Assembly: GCA_963770535.1 (NCBI GenBank)
Contig: CAVYPZ010000007.1
Span: forward strand, 1,011,540 to 1,075,539
Reading direction: 5' to 3'
DNA: 64,000 bases
Source: RYN-230 sp963770535
Lineage (GTDB): Bacteria; Actinomycetota; Actinomycetes; Streptosporangiales; Streptosporangiaceae
Positions 8,837-17,350 of this stretch are shown here, piece after piece; within the stretch, counting starts at the first letter, position 1; each line of letters begins with the position of its first letter. Under the pieces are notes generated by a model. That model saw only the letters and a list, made by a program, of their open reading frames with translations, was not told the origin of the DNA and did not search any database. A program made the position numbers and the translations under genes.

Positions 8837-9790
8837 ATGAGCAGCCCGGCGGCCGTGCGCGGGCCGGACGGCGCGGCGGCGCCGGTGATCCTGCGCACCG
8901 AGGGCCTGACCAAGCGTTACGGCCGGGTCGTCGCGCTCGAAGGACTGGACCTGGAGCTGCACGCGGGCGAGGTGCTCGGCTACCTGGGACCCAACGGCGC
9001 GGGCAAGACCACCACGATCCGCCTGCTTCTCGGGCTGATCAGGCCGACGTCCGGCCGGGCGGCGATCTTCGGCCTGGACGCCCAGGACGACAAGGTGGCC
9101 GTGCACGCCCGGGTCGCCTACGTGCCGGGAGAGGCGACCCTGTGGCCGTCGCTCACAGGTGAGGAGACCCTGCACCTGCTGGCCCGGATGCACGGCGAGA
9201 CCGACGTCGGCTACCGGGGGGAGCTCGTCAGGCGCTTCGACTTCGATCCGTCCCGGAAGGTCCGGGCCTACTCCAAGGGCAACCGGCAGAAGATCAACCT
9301 GATCGCCGCGCTGGCCAGCCGGGCGGACCTGCTCATCCTGGACGAGCCCACGGCGGGCCTTGACCCGCTGATGGAGCAGGCGTTCCGGGAGTGCGTCCTG
9401 GCCGCCCAGGCCCGGGGGCAGACCGTATTCCTGTCCTCCCACGTGCTGTCCGAGGTCGAGGCGCTCTGCGACCGGGTCGCGATCCTGCGCGCGGGCCGGC
9501 TGGCGGAGATCGGCACGCTGGCCCAGATGCGCCACCTGTCCGCGGTGACGGTCGAGGCGACGTTCCCGGGGCCGCCGCCCGCGGTGGGCCAGGTCGCCGG
9601 GGTGAGCGCGGTACGGGTCGCCGGCCACACCCTGACCTGCGAGGTTCGCGGGCCGATCGCTGAGCTGCTGACCGTGCTGGCCGCCGCGCACCCGCAGACC
9701 CTGCTGAGCCGCGAGCCGTCGCTGGAGGAGCTCTTCCTGTCGATATACGGCGAGCAGGAACACGTCAGCGGGGCGGCCCCCGGTGGCTAG
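8837..9790 (+). CDS. ABC transporter ATP-binding protein (drug/antibiotic exporter type)
   Basis: A 317-aa cytoplasmic ATPase. The Walker A is GPNGAGKTTT, an ABC signature-like YSKGNRQK replaces canonical LSGGQ, and the Walker B is DLLILDEPTAGLD, followed by FLSSHVLSEVE with the switch His. This layout (ATPase of about 310 aa with a C-terminal tail) is typical of ABC-2 exporters of the antibiotic-resistance class. ATG 8837 was chosen because family similarity begins at ILRTEGLTKRYG soon after it; a long upstream extension of the frame is antisense to the GH18-like gene. It overlaps the permease gene by 8 bp, so the two are translationally coupled and should form one exporter. Confidence 0.93.
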   Translation: MSSPAAVRGPDGAAAPVILRTEGLTKRYGRVVALEGLDLELHAGEVLGYLGPNGAGKTTTIRLLLGLIRPTSGRAAIFGLDAQDDKVAVHARVAYVPGEATLWPSLTGEETLHLLARMHGETDVGYRGELVRRFDFDPSRKVRAYSKGNRQKINLIAALASRADLLILDEPTAGLDPLMEQAFRECVLAAQARGQTVFLSSHVLSEVEALCDRVAILRAGRLAEIGTLAQMRHLSAVTVEATFPGPPPAVGQVAGVSAVRVAGHTLTCEVRGPIAELLTVLAAAHPQTLLSREPSLEELFLSIYGEQEHVSGAAPGG

Positions 9791-11504
9791 CGCCACCGCT
9801 GACCGGGGGCAGCCCCCGCCGGGTGGAGGCCCGGTCCGCGGCTCGCAGGCCCGTCCCGGCCGCGGCGTGCTGACCCGTTACCGGCTGCCCCAGCTGGCCG
9901 CCGGCCGGTTCATCGCCCGGCACACGCTGAAGGTCGGCGCCCTGTGGGGCGCAGTGTTCGGCCTGTACGTGTACTCGACCGTGATCGGGTTCGACTCCCT
10001 CGGCGCGACCGCGGCCCAGCGGGACCGGGTGCTGACCTCGCTGGCCAGCAACACCGGGCTGAAGGCCCTGCTCGGCAGCACTCACCGGATCACCACCCGG
10101 GCCGGGTTCACGGACTGGCGCGTGATCGGCGTGGCGTCGATCGCGGGGGGCATCTGGGGGCTGCTGCTGGCCACCAAGATCCTGCGCGGTGAGGAGATGG
10201 CCGGGCGCTGGGAACCGTTCCTGGCCGGGCAGACCACCGCCCGCCGCGCGGCGGGCAACGCCCTGGCCGGCCTGGGCGCCGGGGTGGCGGCCATGTACGT
10301 CCTCACGGCGGCGTTCACCGCGGCCGTGGGCAGCCGGCCCAGCATCGGGATCAGCCCCGGCCAGAGTCTCGGGTTTGCCGTGGCGGTGGTAGCCGGGGCC
10401 GCCGAGTTCATGGCCATCGGCGCGCTGGCCAGCCAGCTGATGCCGACCCGGGCCCGGGCGGCCAGCCTGGCCGCCGCCGTCTTCGGCGTGGCCTTCATGC
10501 TGCGCGCCCTGGGCGATGCCGCGTCCAGCGCGCACTGGCTCGTCTACCTCAGCCCGCTCGGCTGGATCGAGCAGCTGCACTGGCTGAGCGGGGCGCAGCC
10601 GCTCTGGCTGCTGCCGATCGCGGGCCTGATCGCCGTGTGCTGTGCGGCCACCATCGGGCTGGCCCAGCGTGATCTCGGCGCGAGCGTGTTCCCTGACCGG
10701 GACTCCGCGCCGCCGCACACCGCGCTGCTCGGCTCGCCGGCCGCGCTGGCGTTCCGGCTGTCCCGGGCGTCCATCGCCGGGTGGCTGGCCGTGGTGGCCG
10801 CGGCGAGCTGGCTGTACGGGACCGTGGCCAGGTCGGCGGGCAAGGCCTTCGCCTCGTCCACTATCTTGCGGAAGTTCTCCGGCACGCTGGCCAGCCCGGC
10901 GCTGCGGCACGTCCAGCTGGCCGGGACGCGGCTCTACGCCGGCGTCGTCTTCCTGCTGCTCATGACGCTGATCATGGCGTACGTGGCCAGCGCCGTGAGC
11001 CGGGTCCGCGAGGACGAAGCCGAGGGGTACCTGGACAACCTGGTGGCGCGCAAGGTCAGCCGGGCGGGCTGGCTGTCCGGGCGCACCGCGCTCATCGCGG
11101 GGGTCCTGGTCCTCGCCGGCCTGCTGGGCGGGGCCGGGTTCTGGGCCGGCGCGGCGAGCCAGCATGCCGGGCTGACGTTCCACGAGCTGCTGCTGGCCGG
11201 CCTGAACGCCACCGCCCCGGCGGCGCTGCTCCTCGGGATCGGCGTGGGCGCGCTCGGGTTCGCGCCCCGGCTGACCGCGGTGCTGTGCTGGGGGATCCTG
11301 GGCTGGGCGTTCCTGCTGGACACGCTCGGCTCGGCGATCAAGCTCAACCACTGGCTGATGGACACCTCGCTGCTGCAGCACATGGCCCTCGCCCCGGCGG
11401 TGAGCCCCAACTGGCGGGTCGCCGGGACGTACCTGGCGATCGGGGCCGTGGCCGCGGTTCTCGGCGGCTGGCGCTTCACCCGGCGTGACCTGCAGAGCAG
11501 CTGA
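9783..11504 (+). CDS. ABC-2 type exporter permease (polyketide-antibiotic-exporter-like)
   Basis: A 573-aa integral membrane protein with about 12 hydrophobic segments in two halves, as in the large fused ABC-2 permeases called exporters of polyketide antibiotics. After an N-terminal tail of about 35 residues the first half starts GALWGAVFGLYVYSTVIG. The second half has LYAGVVFLLLMTLIMAYVAS and ends with the cytoplasmic WRFTRRDL motif common in ABC-2 permeases. GTG 9783 lies inside the end of the ATPase gene. The substrate is unknown; a hydrophobic drug or self-made metabolite is the usual inference. Confidence 0.88.
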   Translation: MASATADRGQPPPGGGPVRGSQARPGRGVLTRYRLPQLAAGRFIARHTLKVGALWGAVFGLYVYSTVIGFDSLGATAAQRDRVLTSLASNTGLKALLGSTHRITTRAGFTDWRVIGVASIAGGIWGLLLATKILRGEEMAGRWEPFLAGQTTARRAAGNALAGLGAGVAAMYVLTAAFTAAVGSRPSIGISPGQSLGFAVAVVAGAAEFMAIGALASQLMPTRARAASLAAAVFGVAFMLRALGDAASSAHWLVYLSPLGWIEQLHWLSGAQPLWLLPIAGLIAVCCAATIGLAQRDLGASVFPDRDSAPPHTALLGSPAALAFRLSRASIAGWLAVVAAASWLYGTVARSAGKAFASSTILRKFSGTLASPALRHVQLAGTRLYAGVVFLLLMTLIMAYVASAVSRVREDEAEGYLDNLVARKVSRAGWLSGRTALIAGVLVLAGLLGGAGFWAGAASQHAGLTFHELLLAGLNATAPAALLLGIGVGALGFAPRLTAVLCWGILGWAFLLDTLGSAIKLNHWLMDTSLLQHMALAPAVSPNWRVAGTYLAIGAVAAVLGGWRFTRRDLQSS

Positions 11505-11517
11505 GGGCGCCGCCAGG

Positions 11518-12933
11518 TCACGGCCGCCGCATGGCCAGCTGCGGGGAGAGCCAGAACGGGGGCAGGTAGCCGGCCAGGTTCGACAGCGGCAGCACCTCGG
11601 GCTTGAGCCGGATCCCGAGCGTGCCGGCCAGGAACGCGCGGCGGCGGCCGACGCGCTGCCACAGGTCGGGGTACCGGGCTGCGAGCTCGCTGCGCAGCGC
11701 TTCGTCGGCCAGGGCCACCCCGTCCTCGATGTTCGTCGTGTGGTAGGCCGAGCCAGTGGCCGGGATGATGTCCAGCTGCAGGGTCATCCCCGACCGCAGC
11801 GTGACCGTGGAGCCCGGGTAGACCGGCGAGCTCGGCCACTCGTCCAGGTGGATGAAGTGCCCGGGGTTGAGGTGCACCCCGAAGAACGGATCACCGAGCC
11901 TGCGCTCGACCAGGCTGTACAGCTCTCCGCCGGTCACGCCGAGGCCGATGGTCTCGTACCATTCGCAGGCACAGGCGAAGTACGGCGCGACCAGCCGGTC
12001 CACGTAGTCGGCCGCGGCACCGGGCAGATCCGCCGCTGAGCGGGCCAGGAAGCCGCCGCGGGCGATGTTGCTGCCCCAGTAGCCGAACCCGGCGCTCATC
12101 GGGTCACCCAGCCGCAGCCGCCGCCCCGAGGAACTGGCCAGCCCCAGCGAGGTCCGCTCGCCGCTGAGCACCATCGGGTGGTAGGCGTGCGGCAGCCCGA
12201 TCGGGCGGAACAGCGAGAAGGCCTCGTGCTCGGTCAGCCCGGGCTCAACGCCCAGGAGCATCCTGCGCATGGACTCCGAGCCGTGGGTGGCGGCGAACTC
12301 GAACGAGGCGATCTGGTCGGCGTCACTGACCAGGCGCAGCCCGCGGCCGGGCTGCACGAAGATCGCGGAGGCGTTGACCGGGTCGCAGCCCTGCCTGGTG
12401 AGTTCCGCGACCAGGTAGGCCGGGGCCTCGATCCAGCCCTCCGCCTGCGCTCCGTCGGCCGCGGTGAAGTACTTCCACCCGGCGATGCCCACCCGGCGCG
12501 CCCGGCCGGCGCCCAGCCCCGCCCCGGCCAGGATCTCCCCGAGCGGCTTGCTGTCGGCCCGGGGCTGATTGACCAGGCTGAACGTCTGGTAGCGGATCAC
12601 CTCGATTCCGGCCGGCACGACCGCGGCGTAGGCCAGGCCCTCGTTGCCGACCAGCAGCGTGGCCGGCCGGCCCGGGACCAGGATGAGCAGGGCCTCCTCG
12701 AACCTCGGATCGTAACGGGTCAGGTAGGACAGGTTCGCGAAGTGCTCGCGGTCGCCGTAGACCAGGAGCGCGTCCAGCCCGGCGTCGGCCGCCGCCGCGG
12801 CGGCCGACGCCAGGCGCGCCTGGTACGTGGCCTCCGGCACGACCGGCTCGACGGCCGGCAGCCCGAAGTCCGGCAGCCCGATCTCGGCCAGCTCCACCGC
12901 GCCCGCGCCTGCCGCGGGCGGCACCGGCCTCAC
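11518..12933 (-). CDS. M24-family (creatinase/aminopeptidase P fold) protein lacking part of the metal site
   Basis: A 471-aa protein with a creatinase-type N-terminal domain (ALLVYGDREHFANLSYLTRYDPRFEEALLILV) and a pita-bread C-terminal domain. In metal-dependent members two Asp residues sit in a strand ending SDxTRT. Here the matching stretch reads FGYWGSNIARGG, so Asp is replaced by Asn and the other Asp is not seen. The His-containing motif (LNPGHFIHLDEW) and a late Glu (NIEDGVAL) remain. That pattern resembles creatinase, which works without metal, more than aminopeptidase P. It is coupled by a 4-bp GTGA overlap to the upstream permease gene, so it probably acts on an imported amino-acid-like or amide compound. 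The substrate is not predictable. Confidence 0.78.
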   Translation of the reverse strand: MRPVPPAAGAGAVELAEIGLPDFGLPAVEPVVPEATYQARLASAAAAAADAGLDALLVYGDREHFANLSYLTRYDPRFEEALLILVPGRPATLLVGNEGLAYAAVVPAGIEVIRYQTFSLVNQPRADSKPLGEILAGAGLGAGRARRVGIAGWKYFTAADGAQAEGWIEAPAYLVAELTRQGCDPVNASAIFVQPGRGLRLVSDADQIASFEFAATHGSESMRRMLLGVEPGLTEHEAFSLFRPIGLPHAYHPMVLSGERTSLGLASSSGRRLRLGDPMSAGFGYWGSNIARGGFLARSAADLPGAAADYVDRLVAPYFACACEWYETIGLGVTGGELYSLVERRLGDPFFGVHLNPGHFIHLDEWPSSPVYPGSTVTLRSGMTLQLDIIPATGSAYHTTNIEDGVALADEALRSELAARYPDLWQRVGRRRAFLAGTLGIRLKPEVLPLSNLAGYLPPFWLSPQLAMRRP

Positions 12934-14420
12934 GCGCCCGGCTGCGGGGTGGCCGGCGGGACCGGCGCATCCCAGTCCACGTCACCTTCGGCGTCACTGC
13001 GGTGGCCGACCATCTCCGTGGCCCCGCGGCGCAACGCCCCGGGGTGCCGCGACTCACGCCATTGCATGTACGCGAAGCCGACGATCAGCGCCGCGATGAA
13101 CAGGTACGGCGTGATGTTGTAGGGCCAGGCCGGGACCGGGTAGACGGTCACGAACAGCACCGGCAGCAGGGCCAGCGTGCCGATCCAGGGCAGCACGCCG
13201 TGCCGCCACACGTGGAAGTCGGCGGGATGCTCCCGGCGGATGTACGCGGTCAGGGCCAGGTTGGCCATCACGTAGAGGATGATCACGGCGAGCGTGGCGA
13301 TCGTGCCGAGGAACCCGAAGATGTCCGCGGGCTGCAGCAGCAGGCCGACCAGCAGGATCGCCACGATCCCGGACAGCTGCTGGAAGGCGATGGCGAACGC
13401 CGGGGTCTTGTGCACGGGGTGCAGACGGCCGAACCGGGCGGGCAGCGTCCCGGCCTGGCCCATCGTGTACATCACCCGGGACGCCGCGTTCGTGCAGGCC
13501 AGCCCGACGCCGATGGCGCTGTTGATGATGGCGATCACCACGAACCACCAGCCCGCGCCCCACAGCGCGTGGCCCAGCGCGTAGTAGGGGTTCGGGTTGG
13601 AGGCGAAGGCGGCCATGTTGCCGGTGCCCCAGCCGATGGCGCTGGCGTAGGACGTGAAGATGTAGAACGCGCCGATCAGGAACAGCGACAGCATGACCGC
13701 GCGGCCGATGAACTTGCCGGGCCTGCGGGTCTCCTGGGCCAGCGGCGCGGGCGCCTCGAAGCCGCTCAGCGCGAGCACGGAGAACACCATCCCGGCGAGG
13801 ATCCCGCCCCACTCGTGCGGTGAGTTCTTGGGCTGCAGCGGCGCTATGTATGAGGAGCCAGGGCCCGGGTGGACCAGGAAAGTGATCGCCAGCGCGAACA
13901 TGATCAGCAGTTCGAACGCGCCGAAGATGGCGGTCGTGCGCATCGACAGCCGGATGCCGAAATGGGTCAGCACCCACACGACCGCGAACGTGGCCACCGC
14001 GAAGATCCACCACGGGATGTCCACGCCGAAGGCGGTCTGGATGGTGTTGGAGAGCAGGTAGCCGAGGAACCCGATCGCGCCCGCCGGCCCGATGATGTCG
14101 TAGATCAGGTAGCTCCATGTGGTCATGAAGCCGCTGCGGTCGCCCAGCCCCCGGGTGGCGAAGGAGTAGTAGCCGCCGCTGGACGGCATGTACTTGGAGA
14201 ACTGCGACACGGTGTTGCCGATGAAGTAGCAGACGATCGTCGTCAGCAGGAACGAGATCGGCATGGCCGGTCCCGCCTTCGCCGCGATGATCGGGAACGT
14301 GAACACGATGTTGATCGACGGGGCGATGTGCGTGATGCCCTGGAACACCACCTGCGGCAGGCCGAGGGCGTTGCGCCGCAGCTGCGCGGGAGTGGCGGGG
14401 CTGGCGGTCTCAGCGGTCAC
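12930..14420 (-). CDS. APC-family amino acid/polyamine permease
   Basis: A 496-aa membrane transporter with about 12 TM segments. The first reads VFQGITHIAPSINIVFTFPIIAAKAGP, and a typical TM3 region PSSGGYYSFATRGLG follows, as in APC superfamily H+ symporters of the AAT/APA type. A conserved ALSGFEAPAPLAQET lies in TM6-loop, where substrate contacts usually are. GTG 14420 has GGGAGG about 8 nt upstream. It leads an operon with the M24 protein and is divergent from a LacI regulator, which suggests substrate-induced uptake and breakdown of a small nitrogenous compound. Confidence 0.9.
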   Translation of the reverse strand: MTAETASPATPAQLRRNALGLPQVVFQGITHIAPSINIVFTFPIIAAKAGPAMPISFLLTTIVCYFIGNTVSQFSKYMPSSGGYYSFATRGLGDRSGFMTTWSYLIYDIIGPAGAIGFLGYLLSNTIQTAFGVDIPWWIFAVATFAVVWVLTHFGIRLSMRTTAIFGAFELLIMFALAITFLVHPGPGSSYIAPLQPKNSPHEWGGILAGMVFSVLALSGFEAPAPLAQETRRPGKFIGRAVMLSLFLIGAFYIFTSYASAIGWGTGNMAAFASNPNPYYALGHALWGAGWWFVVIAIINSAIGVGLACTNAASRVMYTMGQAGTLPARFGRLHPVHKTPAFAIAFQQLSGIVAILLVGLLLQPADIFGFLGTIATLAVIILYVMANLALTAYIRREHPADFHVWRHGVLPWIGTLALLPVLFVTVYPVPAWPYNITPYLFIAALIVGFAYMQWRESRHPGALRRGATEMVGHRSDAEGDVDWDAPVPPATPQPGA

Positions 14421-14772
14421 GGGGGAGCCTCCCTGAGCGGCCGGCTGGCCGGCCGCGGTCGCGGCGGCCTGGCGATCCGGGCCGCCCGGTAATCCGGGCC
14501 GGGCCTGGCCGTCAGGAGGAAGGTCGTCGGGAACAGCGTCAACGCCGCGGACCGCGGAAGTTCCGCGGCCGGAACGACGGGAGGCCCCGCCAGCAACGGC
14601 GAGGCTAAGCGGTATGCGATCCCTTTACACAATCGGTTTCGCAAAGTATTACGAATCGGCTTGAGGCGCGTCAACAGGGAAATTTGCGGCGTTGTACGCT
14701 CACGCCATGGAGGTGCGGACGCGTTCACGCAATCGGTGGCCCCGGCAGCGGCCACGGTGGGCGGGGAGCTAG
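14421..14772. promoter_or_regulatory. Divergent promoter region of the permease and LacI genes
   Basis: A 352-bp gap between divergent genes, with no gene inside. An A/T-richer core near 14617-14665 holds ttacacaatcggtttcg and cgaatcgg; the hexamer aatcgg appears three times near 14632-14745. These may be part of LacI-family operator sites, but no clean palindrome is visible. Confidence 0.5.
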
Positions 14773-15798
14773 GTGGCGACGATCCAGGAAGTGGCGAAGG
14801 CGGCCGGGGTGGCGGCGTCCACGGTCTCGCGCTACCTGAACGGCCAGCTGCGCGTCTCGCCCGCGACCGAGGCGCGGATGCTCGACGCGGTCCGCGACCT
14901 GGGCTATGTGCCGAACGCCCAGGCCCGCAACCTGGCCCGGCGGCGATCCGGGGTGATCGGCTTCGTGGTGCCGGAAATCAGCAACCCGTACTTCGGCGCG
15001 ATCGCCGACCACGTCGTGGAAGCCGTCGAGCGGCGCGGGCTGCTCGTCCTGCTCGGCTCGACCAGGAGCCAGGCCGGCAAGGAGGCGAGCTACATCGACC
15101 TGCTCGCATCCGGGGCCATCGACGGCCTGCTCTACCTGGGCTCGTTCCGCACCAACGAGCGGCTGGCCGCGGCGATCCGCAGCGGCCTGCCGGTGGTCGT
15201 GGTGGACGAGCCGATCACCGGGCTGCCCGACGTGTCCACGGTGGTCATGGATGACTACGCGGGCGGGTACCAGGCCACGAGCTATCTGGTGGCGCTCGGC
15301 CACCACCGGATCGCCTTTGTCTCGGGGCCGGCCGAGCTCGCGTCGGTGCAGGAGCGGCGCCGGGGTTACGAGGACGCACTGCGCAAGGGCGGCATCGGCC
15401 CGGACCAGCAGCTCAGCCTGGCCGGGCACTTCACCGAGCAATTCGGCATGAGCGCGCTGACCCGGCTGCTGGCCGCGCCGCAGACACCGACTGCGGCCTT
15501 CGTGGCCAGCGACTACATCGCGCTCGGCATGCTCTCGGCGGCGGAGACGCACGGCGTCCGGGTGCCCGGGGACCTGTCGCTGGTGGGCTTCGACGACATC
15601 CGGTTCAGCCAGTATGTCCGGCCGCGGCTGACCACGATCAGGTCGCCGCTGGAGCGGCTGGCCCAGGTCGGCGTCGAGCTGCTCTTCGAACGGCTCGAGA
15701 GCCAGGACACCCCGGCCCGGACCGAGGTCCTTCCTGTCGAGCTCATCGTCCGGGAGTCGGCGGCCCCGCCGGGCCGGCCAGCGCTCAGCGAAAGGTGA
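14773..15798 (+). CDS. LacI-family transcriptional regulator
   Basis: A 341-aa repressor. The N-terminal helix-turn-helix (TIQEVAKAAGVAASTVSRYL) is followed by the hinge helix and a periplasmic-binding-protein-like effector domain from about residue 60 (GVIGFVVPEISNPYFG) with the usual SLVGFDDIRFSQYV near the end. GTG 14773 has GGGGAG about 6 nt upstream. It is divergent from the permease/M24 operon and 10 bp upstream of an amidotransferase-like gene, so it probably controls both sides and senses the transported compound or a derivative. Confidence 0.93.
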   Translation: MATIQEVAKAAGVAASTVSRYLNGQLRVSPATEARMLDAVRDLGYVPNAQARNLARRRSGVIGFVVPEISNPYFGAIADHVVEAVERRGLLVLLGSTRSQAGKEASYIDLLASGAIDGLLYLGSFRTNERLAAAIRSGLPVVVVDEPITGLPDVSTVVMDDYAGGYQATSYLVALGHHRIAFVSGPAELASVQERRRGYEDALRKGGIGPDQQLSLAGHFTEQFGMSALTRLLAAPQTPTAAFVASDYIALGMLSAAETHGVRVPGDLSLVGFDDIRFSQYVRPRLTTIRSPLERLAQVGVELLFERLESQDTPARTEVLPVELIVRESAAPPGRPALSER

Positions 15799-17350
15799 GG
15801 TCACTGTCATGCGGGTGCTGCTCTGCGGCGAAAGCTGGATCACCCACAGCACGCACATCAAGGGCGTGGACTCGTTCGTCACGAGCTCCTACGTCGAAGG
15901 CGCGGATCACCTGCGGGCGGTGCTCGGCGAGGCGGACATCAGCGTGGACTACCTGCCCGGCCACCTCGTGCCAGCCCGGTTCCCGGGGTCCGCGGCCGAG
16001 CTGGCTGCCTACGGCGCGGTGATCCTGAGCGACATCGGCGCCAACAGCATCCTGCTCGCGCCGCAGACCTTCGAGCGGTCCCAGCCCGCCCCCGACCGGC
16101 TGGCGGCCGTCGCGGAGTACGTGAGGGGCGGCGGCGGCCTGCTGATGATCGGGGGCTACCTGTCGTTCGCCGGCATCGAGGGCAAGGCCCGGTACCACGG
16201 GACCCCGGTCGAGGAGGCGCTGCCCGTGACGATCGCCGCGGTGGACGACCGCGTCGAGCAGCCCCACGGCGTGCGGCCGGAGCCGGTGGCCTCCGGCCAC
16301 CCGGTGCTGGACGGCGTCCCGGCGCCGTGGCCTGCCCTGCTCGGCTACAACCGGGTGACCGTGCGGCCCGGGGCCGAGGTGCTCGTGCGCTGCGCCGGTG
16401 ATCCGCTGGTGGCCTGCTGGGGGTACGGGGCCGGCCGGAGCGCGGTGTTCACCTCGGACTGCGCGCCGCACTGGGCGCCGCCGGAGTTCCTGGCCTGGCC
16501 CGGGTACCGGTGGCTCTGGCCTAACCTCATGCGCTGGCTCGCCGCGGGCGCCGGCGCGCGCGGGGCTGAGGGCCCCGGGGCTGACCGTCCCGGGGCTGAC
16601 CGTCCCGGGGCTGACCGTCCCGGGGCTGACCGCCCCGGGGAGGGGGCGCCCGGCGCCCGGTGACGGCCGGGCTGCCCGCGGGCTCGCGGTCATGAACGCC
16701 CGGGCGACCAGGGCGACCAGGATGGCGGCAAGGGCGATGACTGCGGCCGGGGAGGCCTGCAGGATGCCCGCGCCGGCGGCCGCGCCGGCCAGCATGGCTG
16801 CGACCGAGCCCAGCCGGCGGTGCGGCCTGGCTCCCGGTCCCCCGGCCAGGGCACTGTCCGCGCTCAGCCCGGTGAGGGTGAGGGTCAGCACTGTGGTGGT
16901 GAGATCGGGCGCGCCAAGGTGCCGGACGGTGCTGTTCTGGACTCCGAGGGCCGCGGCGAGCACGGCGATCGTGGCGAACCGGCCGGTCCCGGTGTAGGGG
17001 AGCACGCCCCCGCCTGCCAGCGCCGCGACGAGCCCGAGGATCACAGCTTCCGCGCCGAACGCGGCGGCGAGCCAGCGGCCCGGGTGCCCGGCGGCCAGCC
17101 GGTGGGCGGCCCGGCCGCCGGCGAACGCCCCGGCCGCGAAGCCCGCGATGGCGACGACCGAGGCGGCCGCCGACAGGCCGGAGCGCGGATCGGCGGAGAA
17201 GCCGAGGAAGACGACGTTGCCGGTCATGTTGGCCACGAACACCCGGCCGAGGCGCAGGTAACTGACGGCGTCCACGAGTCCGGTCACGAAGGTCAGGGTG
17301 AGCAGGGCCGCGACGGTGGGGCGGCGGCCCACCGGGGACGGGACGGCCAT
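15785..17350 (-). CDS. DUF1275 (YoaK-like) membrane protein with an open frame running antisense through the neighbour
   Basis: The first ~215 residues (about 16,700-17,350) are a DUF1275 protein: AALLTLTFVTGLVDAVSYLRLGRVFVANMTGNVVFLG, six or so membrane segments, and GVQNSTVRHLGAPDLTTTVLT typical of the family. The domain ends near LVALVARAFMTASPR, yet no stop codon follows until 15785. The remaining ~300 codons lie exactly antisense to the amidotransferase-like gene and have shadow-like composition. Either a stop codon was lost through the tandem-repeat segment or the real C-terminus is long and unstructured. ATG 17350 directly follows the VIT gene stop codon (TGAATG), so the two are coupled. 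The function of DUF1275 is not established. Confidence 0.7.
   Translation of the reverse strand: MAVPSPVGRRPTVAALLTLTFVTGLVDAVSYLRLGRVFVANMTGNVVFLGFSADPRSGLSAAASVVAIAGFAAGAFAGGRAAHRLAAGHPGRWLAAAFGAEAVILGLVAALAGGGVLPYTGTGRFATIAVLAAALGVQNSTVRHLGAPDLTTTVLTLTLTGLSADSALAGGPGARPHRRLGSVAAMLAGAAAGAGILQASPAAVIALAAILVALVARAFMTASPRAARPSPGAGRPLPGAVSPGTVSPGTVSPGTVSPGALSPARAGARGEPAHEVRPEPPVPGPGQELRRRPVRRAVRGEHRAPAGPVPPAGHQRITGAAHEHLGPGPHGHPVVAEQGRPRRRDAVQHRVAGGHRLRPHAVGLLDAVVHRGDRHGQRLLDRGPVVPGLALDAGERQVAPDHQQAAAAPHVLRDGRQPVGGGLGPLEGLRREQDAVGADVAQDHRAVGSQLGRGPREPGWHEVAGQVVHADVRLAEHRPQVIRAFDVGARDERVHALDVRAVGDPAFAAEQHPHDSDLTFR
15809..16663 (+). CDS. Glutamine-amidotransferase-like (class I GATase fold) protein
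   Basis: A 284-aa cytoplasmic protein starting MRVLLCGESWITHSTHIKG, matching the putative glutamine amidotransferase (GATase1_like) family found in catabolic operons. The core VAEYVRGGGGLLMIGGYLSFAG has the nucleophile-elbow region, but a Gly-x-Cys-x-Gly nucleophile is not seen, so amidotransferase chemistry is doubtful. AVFTSDCAPHW follows at about residue 210. The last 35 residues are a low-complexity PGADR repeat encoded by tandem 15-bp DNA. It lies 10 bp after lacI and is probably co-transcribed. The whole gene is antisense to the continuation of the DUF1275 frame. Confidence 0.77.
   Translation: MRVLLCGESWITHSTHIKGVDSFVTSSYVEGADHLRAVLGEADISVDYLPGHLVPARFPGSAAELAAYGAVILSDIGANSILLAPQTFERSQPAPDRLAAVAEYVRGGGGLLMIGGYLSFAGIEGKARYHGTPVEEALPVTIAAVDDRVEQPHGVRPEPVASGHPVLDGVPAPWPALLGYNRVTVRPGAEVLVRCAGDPLVACWGYGAGRSAVFTSDCAPHWAPPEFLAWPGYRWLWPNLMRWLAAGAGARGAEGPGADRPGADRPGADRPGADRPGEGAPGAR
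16574..16640 (+). repeat. 15-bp tandem repeat in the 3' end of the amidotransferase-like gene
   Basis: The unit ccgtcccggggctga recurs about four times and encodes PGADR repeats. In the opposite direction the same DNA encodes PGTVS repeats within the open DUF1275 frame. A copy-number change here would not shift either frame. Confidence 0.9.

Noticed and set aside
12178..13122. Long plus-strand frames opposite the M24 and permease genes (also 13002-13823)
   Set aside because: They are Arg/Gly/Gln-rich antisense shadows caused by codon bias.
14617..14665. LacI operator palindrome in the divergent region
   Set aside because: Only the hexamer aatcgg repeats; no convincing palindrome could be drawn.
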